Shown: one piece after another, positions 8,663 to 17,354 of the stretch
How the letters are laid out: the number at the start of each line of letters is the position of its first letter
Numbering within the stretch: position 1 is the stretch's first letter
Origin: Polynucleobacter sp. JS-Safj-400b-B2
GTDB taxonomy: Bacteria; Pseudomonadota; Gammaproteobacteria; Burkholderiales; Burkholderiaceae
DNA: 64,000 nucleotides
Direction: 5' to 3'
Assembly (NCBI RefSeq): GCF_018881975.1
Contig: NZ_JACVPJ010000004.1
Coordinates: 124,001 to 188,000 of the forward strand
Notes under the pieces: generated by a model
What the model was told of the DNA's origin: nothing
Database searches by the model: none
What the model saw: the letters and a program-made list of their open reading frames with translations, nothing else
Program-made: the position numbers and the translations under genes

Positions 8663-9619
8663 ATGGCACATGAAATATCAATCCGTCAAACCGGATTTGC
8701 AGAAATGGCATTCGCTGGCAATGAAAAACCTTGGCATGGCCTCGGTCAAAACGTTCCAGAGGGCGCAGATATCGAAACTTGGCGCAAGTTAGCTGGGCTA
8801 GATTGGGACATCAATCGTTCAGTCGTTCAGTTTATGAATGGTTCAATGCATAACTACGATGACTTTAACGTCCTTTACCGCTCTGACTCGAATGCGGCTT
8901 TGTCCGTAGTTGGTCAAAACTACAAGGTGGTCCAACCAAAAGAGGTGCTCGAGTTCTTCCGTGATTTGGTCAGTCAAGATGGTTTTACTATCGAAACTGC
9001 TGGCTCATTAAAGGGCGGTCGTCGTATTTGGGCATTAGCAAAGACTAATCTAGATGGTGAGATTGTCGATGGTGATTTTTTTAAAACCTACTTGCTGTTG
9101 GTGACTTCATGCGATGGTGGTTTGGCTACTACAGCACAATTCACATCAGTGCGCGTGGTGTGTAATAACACGCTGCAGATGTCACTTGGGCAAGATTCAG
9201 TTGGGCAGGTCAAGGTTCGCCACAACAGCACTTTTAATCCACTAACCGTTAAAGGTCAGCTGGGTTTAAATGCCAACGTGGTCTATCAGGATTTTATGGC
9301 CAAGATGAAATCCTTAGTCAATACCGCTGTATCGCAAGATCAGGCTAAGGGCATTGTGATGGCGTTGATGGCAAAGTCTTCTAAAGAGCCGGTAGAGTCT
9401 CGAGGCTACAAGCTGATTCTTGACTTATTCAATGGCGGCGCAAAAGGTGCTCAAATGGATGGTGTTAAAGGTACAGCATGGGGCTTGCTCAATGCGGTAA
9501 CGGAATATGCCGACTTTCATATCCGCGCGAAAGATCAAGATAACCGACTAAATTCCGCTTGGTTTGGCGCTGGCGCAAACTTGAAGGAAACTGCCGCGGG
9601 TATTTTGCTCGCAGCATAA
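8663..9619 (+). CDS. DUF932 family protein
   Basis: The N-terminus (EMAFAGNEKPWHGLGQNVP) and the order of blocks (NVLYRSDSNAALSVVGQNYKVVQP, VRVVCNNTLQMSL) match the DUF932 family, found widely on plasmids, ICEs and phages and often called phage/plasmid-like protein (TIGR03299). The usual length is 300-400 aa. Its molecular role is not established; association with replication and recombination genes is common. Expression is probably governed by the leader in front of it. It is followed by a strong terminator. Confidence 0.8.
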   Translation: MAHEISIRQTGFAEMAFAGNEKPWHGLGQNVPEGADIETWRKLAGLDWDINRSVVQFMNGSMHNYDDFNVLYRSDSNAALSVVGQNYKVVQPKEVLEFFRDLVSQDGFTIETAGSLKGGRRIWALAKTNLDGEIVDGDFFKTYLLLVTSCDGGLATTAQFTSVRVVCNNTLQMSLGQDSVGQVKVRHNSTFNPLTVKGQLGLNANVVYQDFMAKMKSLVNTAVSQDQAKGIVMALMAKSSKEPVESRGYKLILDLFNGGAKGAQMDGVKGTAWGLLNAVTEYADFHIRAKDQDNRLNSAWFGAGANLKETAAGILLAA

Positions 9620-9635
9620 ATCTGTAAAACGTAGC

Positions 9636-9657
9636 GGCAATCCCTTTGGGGATTGCC
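9636..9657. terminator. intrinsic terminator between convergent genes
   Basis: The stem GGCAATCCC / GGGATTGCC with a 3-4-base loop lies between the DUF932 gene and the minus-strand operon that ends at 9675. Confidence 0.7.
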
Positions 9658-9674
9658 AGTGCGCTTTAATGCTT

Positions 9675-10190
9675 TTAATTTTTCATAACCCTGAATGTAA
9701 TTTTCTTTGAATCCTTAATCTCCCTAATCAACGATACCAAAGATAAGTCTCTCTCGCTTGTCAGTCCGGGCGTCCATTTTCTATTGGTGGCCAATGATCT
9801 TTCTGTAAGTCTTGACTCCCTAATGGCTTTGGGGCAGTAAACATATCCAACCTCCCAGTTTTGAGGATCTGGTATTAACCCCAAATGTCTTGGGTGAGAA
9901 GGGAACCCGTCAACAACCACCAGATCCAAGCTATTAATCCACTTCATTAACTCTACAATGATAGAGTCCCCAAGAATGGTTCCAGGCTTATGCTTGCGCA
10001 ACTCAAACATTACTCGCAGGGGAATATCTTTGGGAAGTATCTTGCGCCTTGACATGCGCGCCAGAAATCCTATATTGATGTGGGTGTAGCCATCTAATGT
10101 GTACTTTTTACCTAGTGTGCTTTTTCCTGCTCCGTGGGGCCCAATCAATGCAATGCGCTTTTTCACGACGGACCCCGTGAGTAAGCTCAA
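9675..10190 (-). CDS. adenylate-kinase-like P-loop NTPase
   Basis: A Walker A motif GPHGAGKST lies near residue 18, followed by a LID-less kinase-like core with DLVVVDGFPSHPRHL, which matches the adenylate kinase DGFPR motif, and a later R-rich segment (ESRLTERS). This predicts a small (d)NMP kinase-like or nucleotide-binding protein. At 171 aa it is shorter than bacterial Adk (about 214), and the missing LID leaves its substrate unclear. It is the last gene of an operon with a bactofilin and a PilP-like protein and overlaps the preceding gene by 4 bases. A GTG a few codons in (VVKKRIALIG) is an alternative start. Confidence 0.65.
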   Translation of the reverse strand: MSLLTGSVVKKRIALIGPHGAGKSTLGKKYTLDGYTHINIGFLARMSRRKILPKDIPLRVMFELRKHKPGTILGDSIIVELMKWINSLDLVVVDGFPSHPRHLGLIPDPQNWEVGYVYCPKAIRESRLTERSLATNRKWTPGLTSERDLSLVSLIREIKDSKKITFRVMKN

Positions 10191-10465
10191 GTAGCCGCCC
10201 CAATACCAACCTCAACTCCAAACCAAAGCGCATTAAGTGTTATGGCAGGTATGGCAGCTTCATCTAAGCCGTCTCGAAAGTGTCGTTTGTAGCTGAGAAT
10301 TTGAGTTTGACATTCAACTATTTTTTTCATTAGCCCATCTAAATCATCTTGATCAATTGGAGTGCGGTGGTAGCGAATTTTTTTCAGCGTTTCACACGCT
10401 TCTCTGAGGCAATCCGCAGCATCCTCTAGATGTTCTATTGATACTGATTCTGGCATTCTTCCCAT
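10187..10465 (-). CDS. hypothetical helical protein
   Basis: The 92-aa protein is almost entirely helical, with two long amphipathic stretches (EHLEDAADCLREACETLKKI and DLDGLMKKIVECQTQIL) and a hydrophobic C-terminal tail (ITLNALWFGVEVGIGAAT) that could touch the membrane. No family is recognised. It starts two bases after the stop of the 57-aa gene and overlaps the kinase-like gene. Confidence 0.6.
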   Translation of the reverse strand: MGRMPESVSIEHLEDAADCLREACETLKKIRYHRTPIDQDDLDGLMKKIVECQTQILSYKRHFRDGLDEAAIPAITLNALWFGVEVGIGAAT

Positions 10466-10467
10466 GA

Positions 10468-10641
10468 CTATTTCCCTTGAAGTTTATTAATTAATTGAGG
10501 TCCGACGCTTGAAGCAATGGAGTTAATTTCGCTAATTATTTTGTCTAAATCAAAATGGTAGTAAACCCACCAGCAAAGGGCAACAAACAAAAATAGTCTG
10601 ATGTAGCGATACAGAAGCAATGACGATTGAAAGATTCTCAT
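10468..10641 (-). CDS. 57-aa single-helix membrane protein
   Basis: This short gene is easily missed. The protein begins MRIFQSSLLLYRYIRLFLFV, with one transmembrane helix (about residues 14-30, ending ALCWWVYYHF) and a soluble C-terminal helix. Its ATG overlaps the stop of the bactofilin gene as ATGA, and its stop lies 2 bases before the next start, so it fits tightly into the operon. AAGGGAAA near its 3' end supplies the next ribosome-binding site. It is probably a small partner of the bactofilin or the PilP-like protein; this is inferred from position only. Confidence 0.7.
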   Translation of the reverse strand: MRIFQSSLLLYRYIRLFLFVALCWWVYYHFDLDKIISEINSIASSVGPQLINKLQGK

Positions 10642-11096
10642 GCTGTAAATATTCCCCCTAAAAATTTTCTTTTTGGAGGAGTGATTTCATTTTCAGCCTG
10701 AGGTGATGGACTCTTTAAATTGCCGCTAAAAGTTCCGCGATTGACGAACACTCCATCACAAATTACGTCGTTTGCATTAATTAGTCCGAAATTGTAAATA
10801 TTGGCCGCACTTACATTTCCGCGTACAACAGCATTTTTTCCAATAATCAGCGTGCCACTTACCTCTAAATTGCCATTAATTTCACCATCAAAATAGAGTC
10901 CGCCCTCAAAGCAGGTAAGGTTGCCAGCATCCAGTTTGGCGCCGGCCGTTAAGCTATGAACAATTCCTTCTTTAGCATATTCATCCATTAACTCATGCTC
11001 ATCACTTGACTCTGAAATGCATGCAATTTTTATTGAGATTCTGGGTACTAGACATCCATCATGAGTTGATTGAGCGTCTAAAACATCTGTTTCCAT
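10638..11096 (-). CDS. bactofilin-like polymer-forming protein
   Basis: The central region (about residues 45-130) carries the right-handed beta-helix repeats of bactofilins: GGLYFDGEINGNLEVSG, LIIGKNAVVRGNVSAANI, VICDGVFVNRGTFSGNL. Bactofilins polymerise without nucleotide and scaffold membrane-associated machines. N- and C-terminal tails flank the core as usual. It lies between a PilP/GspC-like membrane protein gene and a 57-aa membrane protein gene, so I infer a scaffold for the element's pilus or transfer apparatus. Confidence 0.75.
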   Translation of the reverse strand: METDVLDAQSTHDGCLVPRISIKIACISESSDEHELMDEYAKEGIVHSLTAGAKLDAGNLTCFEGGLYFDGEINGNLEVSGTLIIGKNAVVRGNVSAANIYNFGLINANDVICDGVFVNRGTFSGNLKSPSPQAENEITPPKRKFLGGIFTA

Positions 11097-11113
11097 GCGA
11101 ATACTCCTTTGGG

Positions 11114-11989
11114 TTATTGGACTTGAATGGTGTTGCCGTTACTGCTGTATGAATTTCTAGCTGGATCAATGGCCTCAATAATTCTTCCGTCTGGGAGTGC
11201 TTGCCCAAGCTGTATTTGTTTCATGCCTTGATCAGTTTTAATGACAACCGATTGAGATGTAAGTGCAACCACCTCAAACCTATTGACCTCGATGGCGGGG
11301 GAATTCGCAAGAGTCACTGCCGGCGCCTTTTTTTCAACGACCATAAGTTTCACTTTGGATACCGGTTGGTCATCCTCACTTAGCCCTTCTTGAGCCCTCT
11401 TGCTTTTTACCGGTTGTTGCACGACCAACTCCACAGGGGGCGTATATTTTCCAGCAATCTTCGGTATGGGTCCGCTAGGGAGGGGGCCATCACTTATGAG
11501 CGGTGCTTCTCGCGGGTTGTTTTTTTCTGAGGCCAGATGATCTTCGCTATCTTTTTTAACTACAAGCTCTTCTTTTGGTGGGGCCGCATCTGTTGGTGGC
11601 TCCACTGCAATAGATGGTTGTGTTGTTGTTGGCGAGGTCGCGGAGAGCAGTGATTCAATGCGCTGGTTTGCAAAACTGGTGCCGCCAGATAGGTATGTCA
11701 ATGCAATATACGCAATGGCGCAAAAGACAAAAATGGTGATGGAAATATTTAGTGCGATGTTGGTGATGGCTAAAAATATTGATCTATATGGGATCTTGAA
11801 CCTTGTATTGGGGGAATCCTGCTTCGGTGTGGCCATATTCCCTTGCTTTTGGATATTTCTTGCCGGCACCTCTTCTGCGGTTGACTTGCGTTCATTCTTG
11901 CCGAGCGTTTTCTTACGGCTTACGGAATAAAGCAAAGGAATATCTTTTCTCTTCTTCGCCTGCTGGATGCATCGTTGTGCCAAGTTCAT
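11114..11989 (-). CDS. bitopic membrane protein, PilP/GspC-like C-terminus
   Basis: A basic cytoplasmic segment (about 1-68) is followed by one transmembrane helix (ISITIFVFCAIAYIALTYL), a long Pro/Lys-rich periplasmic linker and a C-terminal beta domain of about 55 residues (FEVVALTSQSVVIKTDQGMK, LGQALPDGRIIEAIDPA). This ending resembles the periplasmic HR domain of GspC and PilP, including the thin-pilus PilP of R64-type plasmids: strand, charged hairpin, then xxGxxLPDGxxV. In those systems it links the inner-membrane platform to the secretin. It starts the bactofilin operon and may belong to the pilus encoded at 53-60 kb. The match is by pattern only. Confidence 0.55.
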   Translation of the reverse strand: MNLAQRCIQQAKKRKDIPLLYSVSRKKTLGKNERKSTAEEVPARNIQKQGNMATPKQDSPNTRFKIPYRSIFLAITNIALNISITIFVFCAIAYIALTYLSGGTSFANQRIESLLSATSPTTTQPSIAVEPPTDAAPPKEELVVKKDSEDHLASEKNNPREAPLISDGPLPSGPIPKIAGKYTPPVELVVQQPVKSKRAQEGLSEDDQPVSKVKLMVVEKKAPAVTLANSPAIEVNRFEVVALTSQSVVIKTDQGMKQIQLGQALPDGRIIEAIDPARNSYSSNGNTIQVQ

Positions 11990-12172
11990 TTTTAACCGGC
12001 CGAATCGAGTAAATGTATATGTTTGCGCATGATTAATTCATCTTAAATTTGATCTAAAAATTTGTTGCGATGAATTTCTCTAAATTTTTAATGAGTATTC
12101 GAATAAAGAAAAAAAATAGATCGTAGAGAATGCCATTTATGAATACATTAATTTCATTTATAGGCGCATAGA

Positions 12173-12442
12173 TTGAGACATTTCCAGCAAGTCAAAGAGC
12201 TTTTGGTATCAATCGGCTTTAAAAATAAAAATCGAATATTGGCGATAGTTGATGCAGGTGTTTTTATTGACACTCTCAAGCGCAGCGCAACGCAGACTCT
12301 AAGAATTCAATGGCGCAAGCCTGCTTCCAAAGAGCTGCTAAATGATTTGATGTCGATTGCCCCAATGAGACCGTCAACCGAAAGCTATGCACATGATGTT
12401 GACAAAATTTATTTTGTCTTTGAGGAGCAGAAGTCCAAGTAG
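12173..12442 (+). CDS. small hypothetical protein, weak start
   Basis: The frame opens with TTG at 12173 without a clear ribosome-binding site; internal starts are also weak. The 89-aa product is basic at the N-terminus and beta/alpha in pattern. No family is recognised. It lies between a divergent gene and the 259-aa gene. The codon pattern looks real but confidence is modest. Confidence 0.4.
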   Translation: MRHFQQVKELLVSIGFKNKNRILAIVDAGVFIDTLKRSATQTLRIQWRKPASKELLNDLMSIAPMRPSTESYAHDVDKIYFVFEEQKSK

Positions 12443-12507
12443 TAAGCGCAGTAAACGGTATCAGCTTGAGTATTAATTAAAAACCAACAAACACAACTAG
12501 GAATCTT

Positions 12508-13287
12508 ATGAGCGAACAAAATATTGGTGAATTCTCAAATCAACTGCACGAGGCCAGCGCATTAGTTGCGGATGCGGAACTTGATGGTGGCGCTGGAGAG
12601 GCTGCGGGTAAGGAGCGCGTTAAATACTCAGACCTAACTGAAGAGGAGCAGAAACGCCGCACACAATTTTTGATTAGGCGCGCCGAAAAGCAGGCCCAAA
12701 AAGGAACAGAGCAGTTAGTCAAGCAATACCCAGGGTTGCTTGCCGTACGCAAGGAGGCAAAAATCAACAATCGCTTTGTTGCGCGCTCATTCCAGCGTTT
12801 TTTTGCGTCAACTGAATTTGCCATTATGTTAGCAAAACGCAATGAAAGTAGGCTTGTATTTTCAGATGGAAAAATGAACGATGGACTTGCAGCTTTAGAG
12901 GCCTTAATTGCCGATTTCAAAGAGGGTATTGAGCAGGATTTACGTGCTGTCCGCGAAATCTATACCCAATCAGCGAAAGAAAATCATGATTTTATTGTTC
13001 CAACATACTTGGAGCCAGCACTTGATTTAGAGGTGTCGATTTTGACGCCGCAGGGTAACGGCCTCTACAGATCGCTTCAGTCGTACGACCAAATGATTGA
13101 AATGCTTACCGTCTTGTATTGGAACGGCATCTATCCGCAAGATCGAATTCAAGATGCTGAGCAGGGGGTTAAAAAAGGTATGCGTAAAATCTATAGCGCC
13201 TCCCGTCAAATTATTCTTGGCTTAAATCGTAAGTTTGAGCAAATGGTGGCCAAGGATTCAGAGGGCGCCAATCAAACGGTCGCATAA
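12508..13287 (+). CDS. PFL_4669/DUF1845-like protein (distant)
   Basis: The 259-aa soluble protein has a charged N-terminal tail followed by a helical body. Its plan resembles the integrating conjugative element family PFL_4669 and the related DUF1845 regulators: an N-terminal F..RSFQRFFAS block, a central EALIADFKEGIEQDL helix, a strand block (LEVSILTPQGNGLYRSLQSYDQMIEML) and a C-terminal helical pair with a GLNRKFEQ end. A second protein at 17355-17885 has the same plan. The family lies near conjugation and integration genes; its activity is unknown to me. Start ATG after CTAGGAATCTT. Confidence 0.5.
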   Translation: MSEQNIGEFSNQLHEASALVADAELDGGAGEAAGKERVKYSDLTEEEQKRRTQFLIRRAEKQAQKGTEQLVKQYPGLLAVRKEAKINNRFVARSFQRFFASTEFAIMLAKRNESRLVFSDGKMNDGLAALEALIADFKEGIEQDLRAVREIYTQSAKENHDFIVPTYLEPALDLEVSILTPQGNGLYRSLQSYDQMIEMLTVLYWNGIYPQDRIQDAEQGVKKGMRKIYSASRQIILGLNRKFEQMVAKDSEGANQTVA

Positions 13288-13289
13288 GA

Positions 13290-15119
13290 TTGGATCATCC
13301 ATATCTTAACGATCTTAATCAGGAGCAGTTAGAGGCGGCAATAAGCACTCGACACTGCTCCATTACTGCTTGCCCTGGGTCTGGTAAAACAAAGACCCTG
13401 GCCGCGAAAGCGGCTTTCTTGTTAAATCAACATAAAAAAGTTGTTGCCGTTACCTTTACCAGGGAATCAGCATTCGAACTACGGCATCGCATTGTGCAGT
13501 TGGCTGGTGAGGATAAAAGCGATAATCTGCTCGTTGGAACTTTTCATAGCATTGACCTATTCATGCTAAATCCTGCTGCTGCCAAGGGATCTAAGTTTGG
13601 TAAAAATATTTTATCAAAAATGGTCAATAAATTGGGCGACAGGAAGTGGGATATTGCCACCGAATCGATGAGAAGGTCGTATATAGCCCACGCTGTAAAT
13701 GAGTCTGGAGCTGAGCTTGATTTAATGGAGTCCATTAAGGCTATTGAAATCATTAAGGCACAAGGTTCATCGGGCTTTGATGAGTCCATTGTGCGTATGA
13801 GTGAAATTTATAACTCTGCCATGGTTAGAAATAATCAAATTGATTTTCAAGATATCCTGACAAAAACAAATGATTATCTACGAACGGGCGAGATTTCGCC
13901 TCTTGCAACAGATTATCTTCTGGTTGACGAGTTTCAGGATACTGATATCGTTCAGTATGATTGGGTCAAGATTCACGGTGACCATGGGTGCATTATCACG
14001 GCCGTAGGGGATGATGATCAGTCCATTTACGGTTTTCGACGTGCGTTAGGTTATGAGGGTGTCCAAAGGTTTTCAAAGGACTTTCATGCACAAAAAATTG
14101 TTCTCGGAACCAACTATCGGTGTCATGATGAGATTCTTGGTGCAGCAGATCATCTGATACGAAATAATACTGAGCGAATTTTCAAAAACCTTTTTGCATA
14201 CAAGGGGCCGGGCGGTCATGCGGAATGGAACTACCACGAGGATCGGGAAAAAGAGGCTTATGCGTGCCATCAGGCAGCCATTAAAGCTCAGTCAGAAGGG
14301 GTTCAGTTTGCTGTCATTGCCAGGACAAATCGTCTGCTTAAGGATGTAGAGTTAAGATTCATTGCAAATAAGACGCCTTACGTCTTGGTCTCTGGGTCGT
14401 CCTTGTTCGAGGATCCGGTTGTGTCCCTCTTGGGAACTTTATTGGCAATTCTGGTTAAGCCAAACAAGAGGGGTGTAGACATGCTTTTGGCATGGGCCGG
14501 TATTCAGGAATCTGATATCACGAAGATTCACGGTGTGTTTGGAGACCATATTCGAGTTGGTGCTGCTGCCGACTTTAATGGGTCGGGCACTTCTGATGGG
14601 GCAATTGCCATTTGGCGGGCATTCGCAAAGAAAGTTGCTCAATGGAAAGAGAACATTGCCAATGGACGTCAAAATATGGCTGTTGAGGGCGCCATTCACT
14701 GGTTGCTGGAAAGGGCAAAAAATAAGCAGCAGATAGCAATGATTAATTTGGTTGCGCCCTTATTTAAGCCGGGAGACTCAACGATCGAGGATCGACTGGA
14801 TTGGATTAGAAGAAAAATAGCCGATCAAAAAACCAAAAAGGAGCCAGAGGGTTGGGTTGCCAGGCTGATGACTGCGCATGGATCCAAAGGCCTGGAGTTC
14901 GATAGGGTGTGGATATTTGGGGCCACCCAGGATACCTTTCCCGATTCTGATGGCTCTCTTGAGGAGGAGCGTAGGCTAATGTACGTGGCGATGACCAGAG
15001 CAAAAAACTGGCTGTCTATTTCAATTTCAGGTGGTAAAAAAAGTCAGTTTATTGAAGAATCAAATATACCGGTCAATCACGAGTACCAGATAGATCTAGA
15101 TTCCAATGAGAGCGTTTAA
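13290..15119 (+). CDS. UvrD/Rep-type SF1 helicase
   Basis: Complete SF1A motifs are present: LNQEQLEAA (Q motif), Walker A ACPGSGKTKTL (residues 27-37), VTFTRESAFEL (Ia), VDEFQDTD (II), GDDDQSIYGFRR (III), GTNYRCHDEIL (IV), TAHGSKGLEFDRVW (V) and MYVAMTRAKNWL (VI). At 609 aa it is slightly shorter than UvrD or PcrA. It unwinds DNA 3'-5' and can clear proteins or restart forks; in plasmids such proteins support transfer or replication. The start is TTG at 13290, two bases after the preceding stop, so it is coupled to the 259-aa gene. It is unrelated in detail to the shorter SF1 helicase at 4.2 kb. Confidence 0.9.
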   Translation: MDHPYLNDLNQEQLEAAISTRHCSITACPGSGKTKTLAAKAAFLLNQHKKVVAVTFTRESAFELRHRIVQLAGEDKSDNLLVGTFHSIDLFMLNPAAAKGSKFGKNILSKMVNKLGDRKWDIATESMRRSYIAHAVNESGAELDLMESIKAIEIIKAQGSSGFDESIVRMSEIYNSAMVRNNQIDFQDILTKTNDYLRTGEISPLATDYLLVDEFQDTDIVQYDWVKIHGDHGCIITAVGDDDQSIYGFRRALGYEGVQRFSKDFHAQKIVLGTNYRCHDEILGAADHLIRNNTERIFKNLFAYKGPGGHAEWNYHEDREKEAYACHQAAIKAQSEGVQFAVIARTNRLLKDVELRFIANKTPYVLVSGSSLFEDPVVSLLGTLLAILVKPNKRGVDMLLAWAGIQESDITKIHGVFGDHIRVGAAADFNGSGTSDGAIAIWRAFAKKVAQWKENIANGRQNMAVEGAIHWLLERAKNKQQIAMINLVAPLFKPGDSTIEDRLDWIRRKIADQKTKKEPEGWVARLMTAHGSKGLEFDRVWIFGATQDTFPDSDGSLEEERRLMYVAMTRAKNWLSISISGGKKSQFIEESNIPVNHEYQIDLDSNESV

Positions 15120-15126
15120 TTGCTGT

Positions 15127-15227
15127 AATTTATCCTCGACCATGTAACTACTAGTGGTACGCGGTCGCTTCTCTAACTCGCTGAGTTTAAACAAAACCTG
15201 CTCTCAAAAAGACGGACCCTCGAGGGT
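15127..15227 (+). repeat. bipartite palindromic element, copy 2
   Basis: The left box (AATTTATCCTCGACCATGTA, then ACTAGT) and right box (ACCCTCGAGGGT) are spaced 61 bases apart, in the same orientation as copy 1. This copy lies between the 3' ends of two convergent genes (stops at 15119 and 15242), which argues against a promoter role. Confidence 0.85.
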
Positions 15228-15241
15228 CAGAATTTTGCCAA

Positions 15242-17230
15242 TTAACAATAAACGGCGCTGGTAAATGCGGTTGATTTTAATAGTTGTTTTCCGTATGATT
15301 TTTCTATCAGACGTTTATCCAATACGCATACCTCGCCCCAATCATCTTCGGTGCGAATTAATCTCCCGACGATCTGAGCAAGTTTCAGGCTTGTAGCCGG
15401 AAGCATGAGTAATGGGAACACCTGGAGACCCTTTCCCTCTAAGTGCTCCGCATGGGCTGCTAGTATAGGATCATCTGGCGATGGGAATGGTAGCTTTGAA
15501 ACCATTACTACTGAACACAATATCCCGGGTAAATCAACGCCTTCTGATAGGCTATCAAGTCCAAAGAGAATGCTTTTATTGCCTGAATTAACGCGTTCTT
15601 TATGTTTTTCGATCATCGCTGTTGGAGACCACTGACCTTGCATGAGAATCAGCCCTTGAGATTGTTCATCCAGCGACTCATAAACAGTTTCCATTTGTTT
15701 CTTCGACGAAAAATAGACGAGCACTCCTTTGTCAATTGACTTAATCGCTCTTTCTTTTATGTGCGCCGTTACAAACCTTGTGTGCGATTGAACATTGGTA
15801 GTGTCCGGTAGGTGCCTTGGGACCGTTATTTTGGCCTTGTCAAAGTTAAGTGGGCTACTCAATCTAAGACACGCCGTTTTCTCATCAAGACCAAGTTGAC
15901 GTAACATGGAGTCAAATTTACCGAGAGGCGCCAAGGTGGCAGAGGTCAATATAACCCCGCCAGCCTGCTCAAAAAATGTTTTTCTTAGAAGTCCGCCAGC
16001 ATCAAATGGGGCGCTATTGATCGTCCAGCCACCCTTAAATCTCGTAATCCACTTTGCTTTTGGCAGCACATTGACTTCTGATACCTCGTCACATTGTCGC
16101 GATATATCCTTTAAATACCCAGCCCATGTCTTGGCGTGGATTACCGTCAATTCAGCCAGCTTAGATTTACGCTCGGAGCGGGATATTGCATCTGAAATGA
16201 TCTTTTCGGCGGTGGTTGCGGAGTTCCCAAGCTCCACAATTAGCTGATTGAGGGTGTGCGGAATTTCACCAAGGGTAAATCTATACATGCTCGAATCTGG
16301 TCCAGCAATAAGCGGTAAATTCTGTGATAGGGCTGAGACAATCCCCTGCATTGCGCTTAAGGCCACCTCTAAGGCTGCGCCTCTTACTCCAATTCCAGCG
16401 GCTGCCCTTAATATTTCAGCCGCAGGGACCTTTATAACTTTGAGTTTTGTGGCAAAAGACTCAATTGCTTTGCCTGGGATATGGTGGGCCTCATCAAAAA
16501 TATAGATGCATTTATCAAACTGAACGACCGGAGACTTTGTGACTCCATTGGTCACGCAGGCAAGAATATAGTCGTGATTTGCAATGATGATATTTGCATC
16601 ATTAATCAGTTTTTGATTTGAGAAGTACGGGCAATCCTTGTGGCTGGGGCATGATGGCCCGCTACAGGAGTTGCTAGTGTTGTTAATTTTTGACCATAAG
16701 TCCAATTTAATGGGTTTTGGCAAACTATCGCGCAATCCATCCCATGAGCCATTGGCCCATAAGTCAGCAATCTGATTTAATTCAATATTGGTGGCGGATT
16801 CCTCCAAAAGAGATGATTGGGTGGTTACTCCATCCAGTCTATAAGGACATACATAACGTTCTCGCCCCTTTGCAACTGCACACTTAACACTACCAAGCCC
16901 AACTTTTTCAAGCACCTTAGATATTAATGGGACGTCCTTTGCGGCTAGCTGGTCCTGCAGGGCTGCGGTTGCTGTGGATACTATTAAACGCTTATCACGA
17001 CACATGGCCACCACTAGAGCCGGGATGAGGTAGGAAATGCTTTTGCCGGTACCCGTTGTTGCCTCAATTAGGCCCTTGGTCCCGGTCGCCAGAGAATTTG
17101 CAACCTGCGAGATCATTTGGCGCTGCTGATCTCGCTTTTTGAATGTAGGTAAAAAATATGGTAACGCTTTATATGCTTGAGAAATGAGTGATTTTTCAGC
17201 ATTTGTGAGATTTAAATCTGCACTTTGCAT
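15242..17230 (-). CDS. DinG/XPD-type Fe-S SF2 helicase
   Basis: Motifs are Walker A EATTGTGKSISYL (about residues 57-69), STATAALQDQL (Ia), DEAHH (II), TSATLAPLG (III) and QIVGRLIRTEDDWG (VI). Between motifs I and II lies the cysteine cluster expected for a 4Fe-4S domain (YVCPYR, then CSGPSCPSHKDCPYF). DinG helicases unwind 5'-3' and resolve R-loops, forks and G-quadruplexes; they are common on conjugative plasmids and phages. The 662-aa length is typical. It is transcribed away from the neighbouring RNR region and convergent to the UvrD-like gene. Confidence 0.88.
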   Translation of the reverse strand: MQSADLNLTNAEKSLISQAYKALPYFLPTFKKRDQQRQMISQVANSLATGTKGLIEATTGTGKSISYLIPALVVAMCRDKRLIVSTATAALQDQLAAKDVPLISKVLEKVGLGSVKCAVAKGRERYVCPYRLDGVTTQSSLLEESATNIELNQIADLWANGSWDGLRDSLPKPIKLDLWSKINNTSNSCSGPSCPSHKDCPYFSNQKLINDANIIIANHDYILACVTNGVTKSPVVQFDKCIYIFDEAHHIPGKAIESFATKLKVIKVPAAEILRAAAGIGVRGAALEVALSAMQGIVSALSQNLPLIAGPDSSMYRFTLGEIPHTLNQLIVELGNSATTAEKIISDAISRSERKSKLAELTVIHAKTWAGYLKDISRQCDEVSEVNVLPKAKWITRFKGGWTINSAPFDAGGLLRKTFFEQAGGVILTSATLAPLGKFDSMLRQLGLDEKTACLRLSSPLNFDKAKITVPRHLPDTTNVQSHTRFVTAHIKERAIKSIDKGVLVYFSSKKQMETVYESLDEQSQGLILMQGQWSPTAMIEKHKERVNSGNKSILFGLDSLSEGVDLPGILCSVVMVSKLPFPSPDDPILAAHAEHLEGKGLQVFPLLMLPATSLKLAQIVGRLIRTEDDWGEVCVLDKRLIEKSYGKQLLKSTAFTSAVYC

Positions 17231-17354
17231 GGCTGGTCTGTCCTTATGAATCGAACAATCATATTGCCATCAGATTACTTCAAAGCAAGTTTATAAACAG
17301 CAAAAATATTTCTTACACTTGCCCAACATTGGCAAAAATAACCAACTTATGATT

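Noticed and set aside
12540-12920. 126-codon minus-strand ORF
   Set aside because: It is a shadow of the 259-aa plus-strand gene, which has a start codon, good context and a family-like plan.
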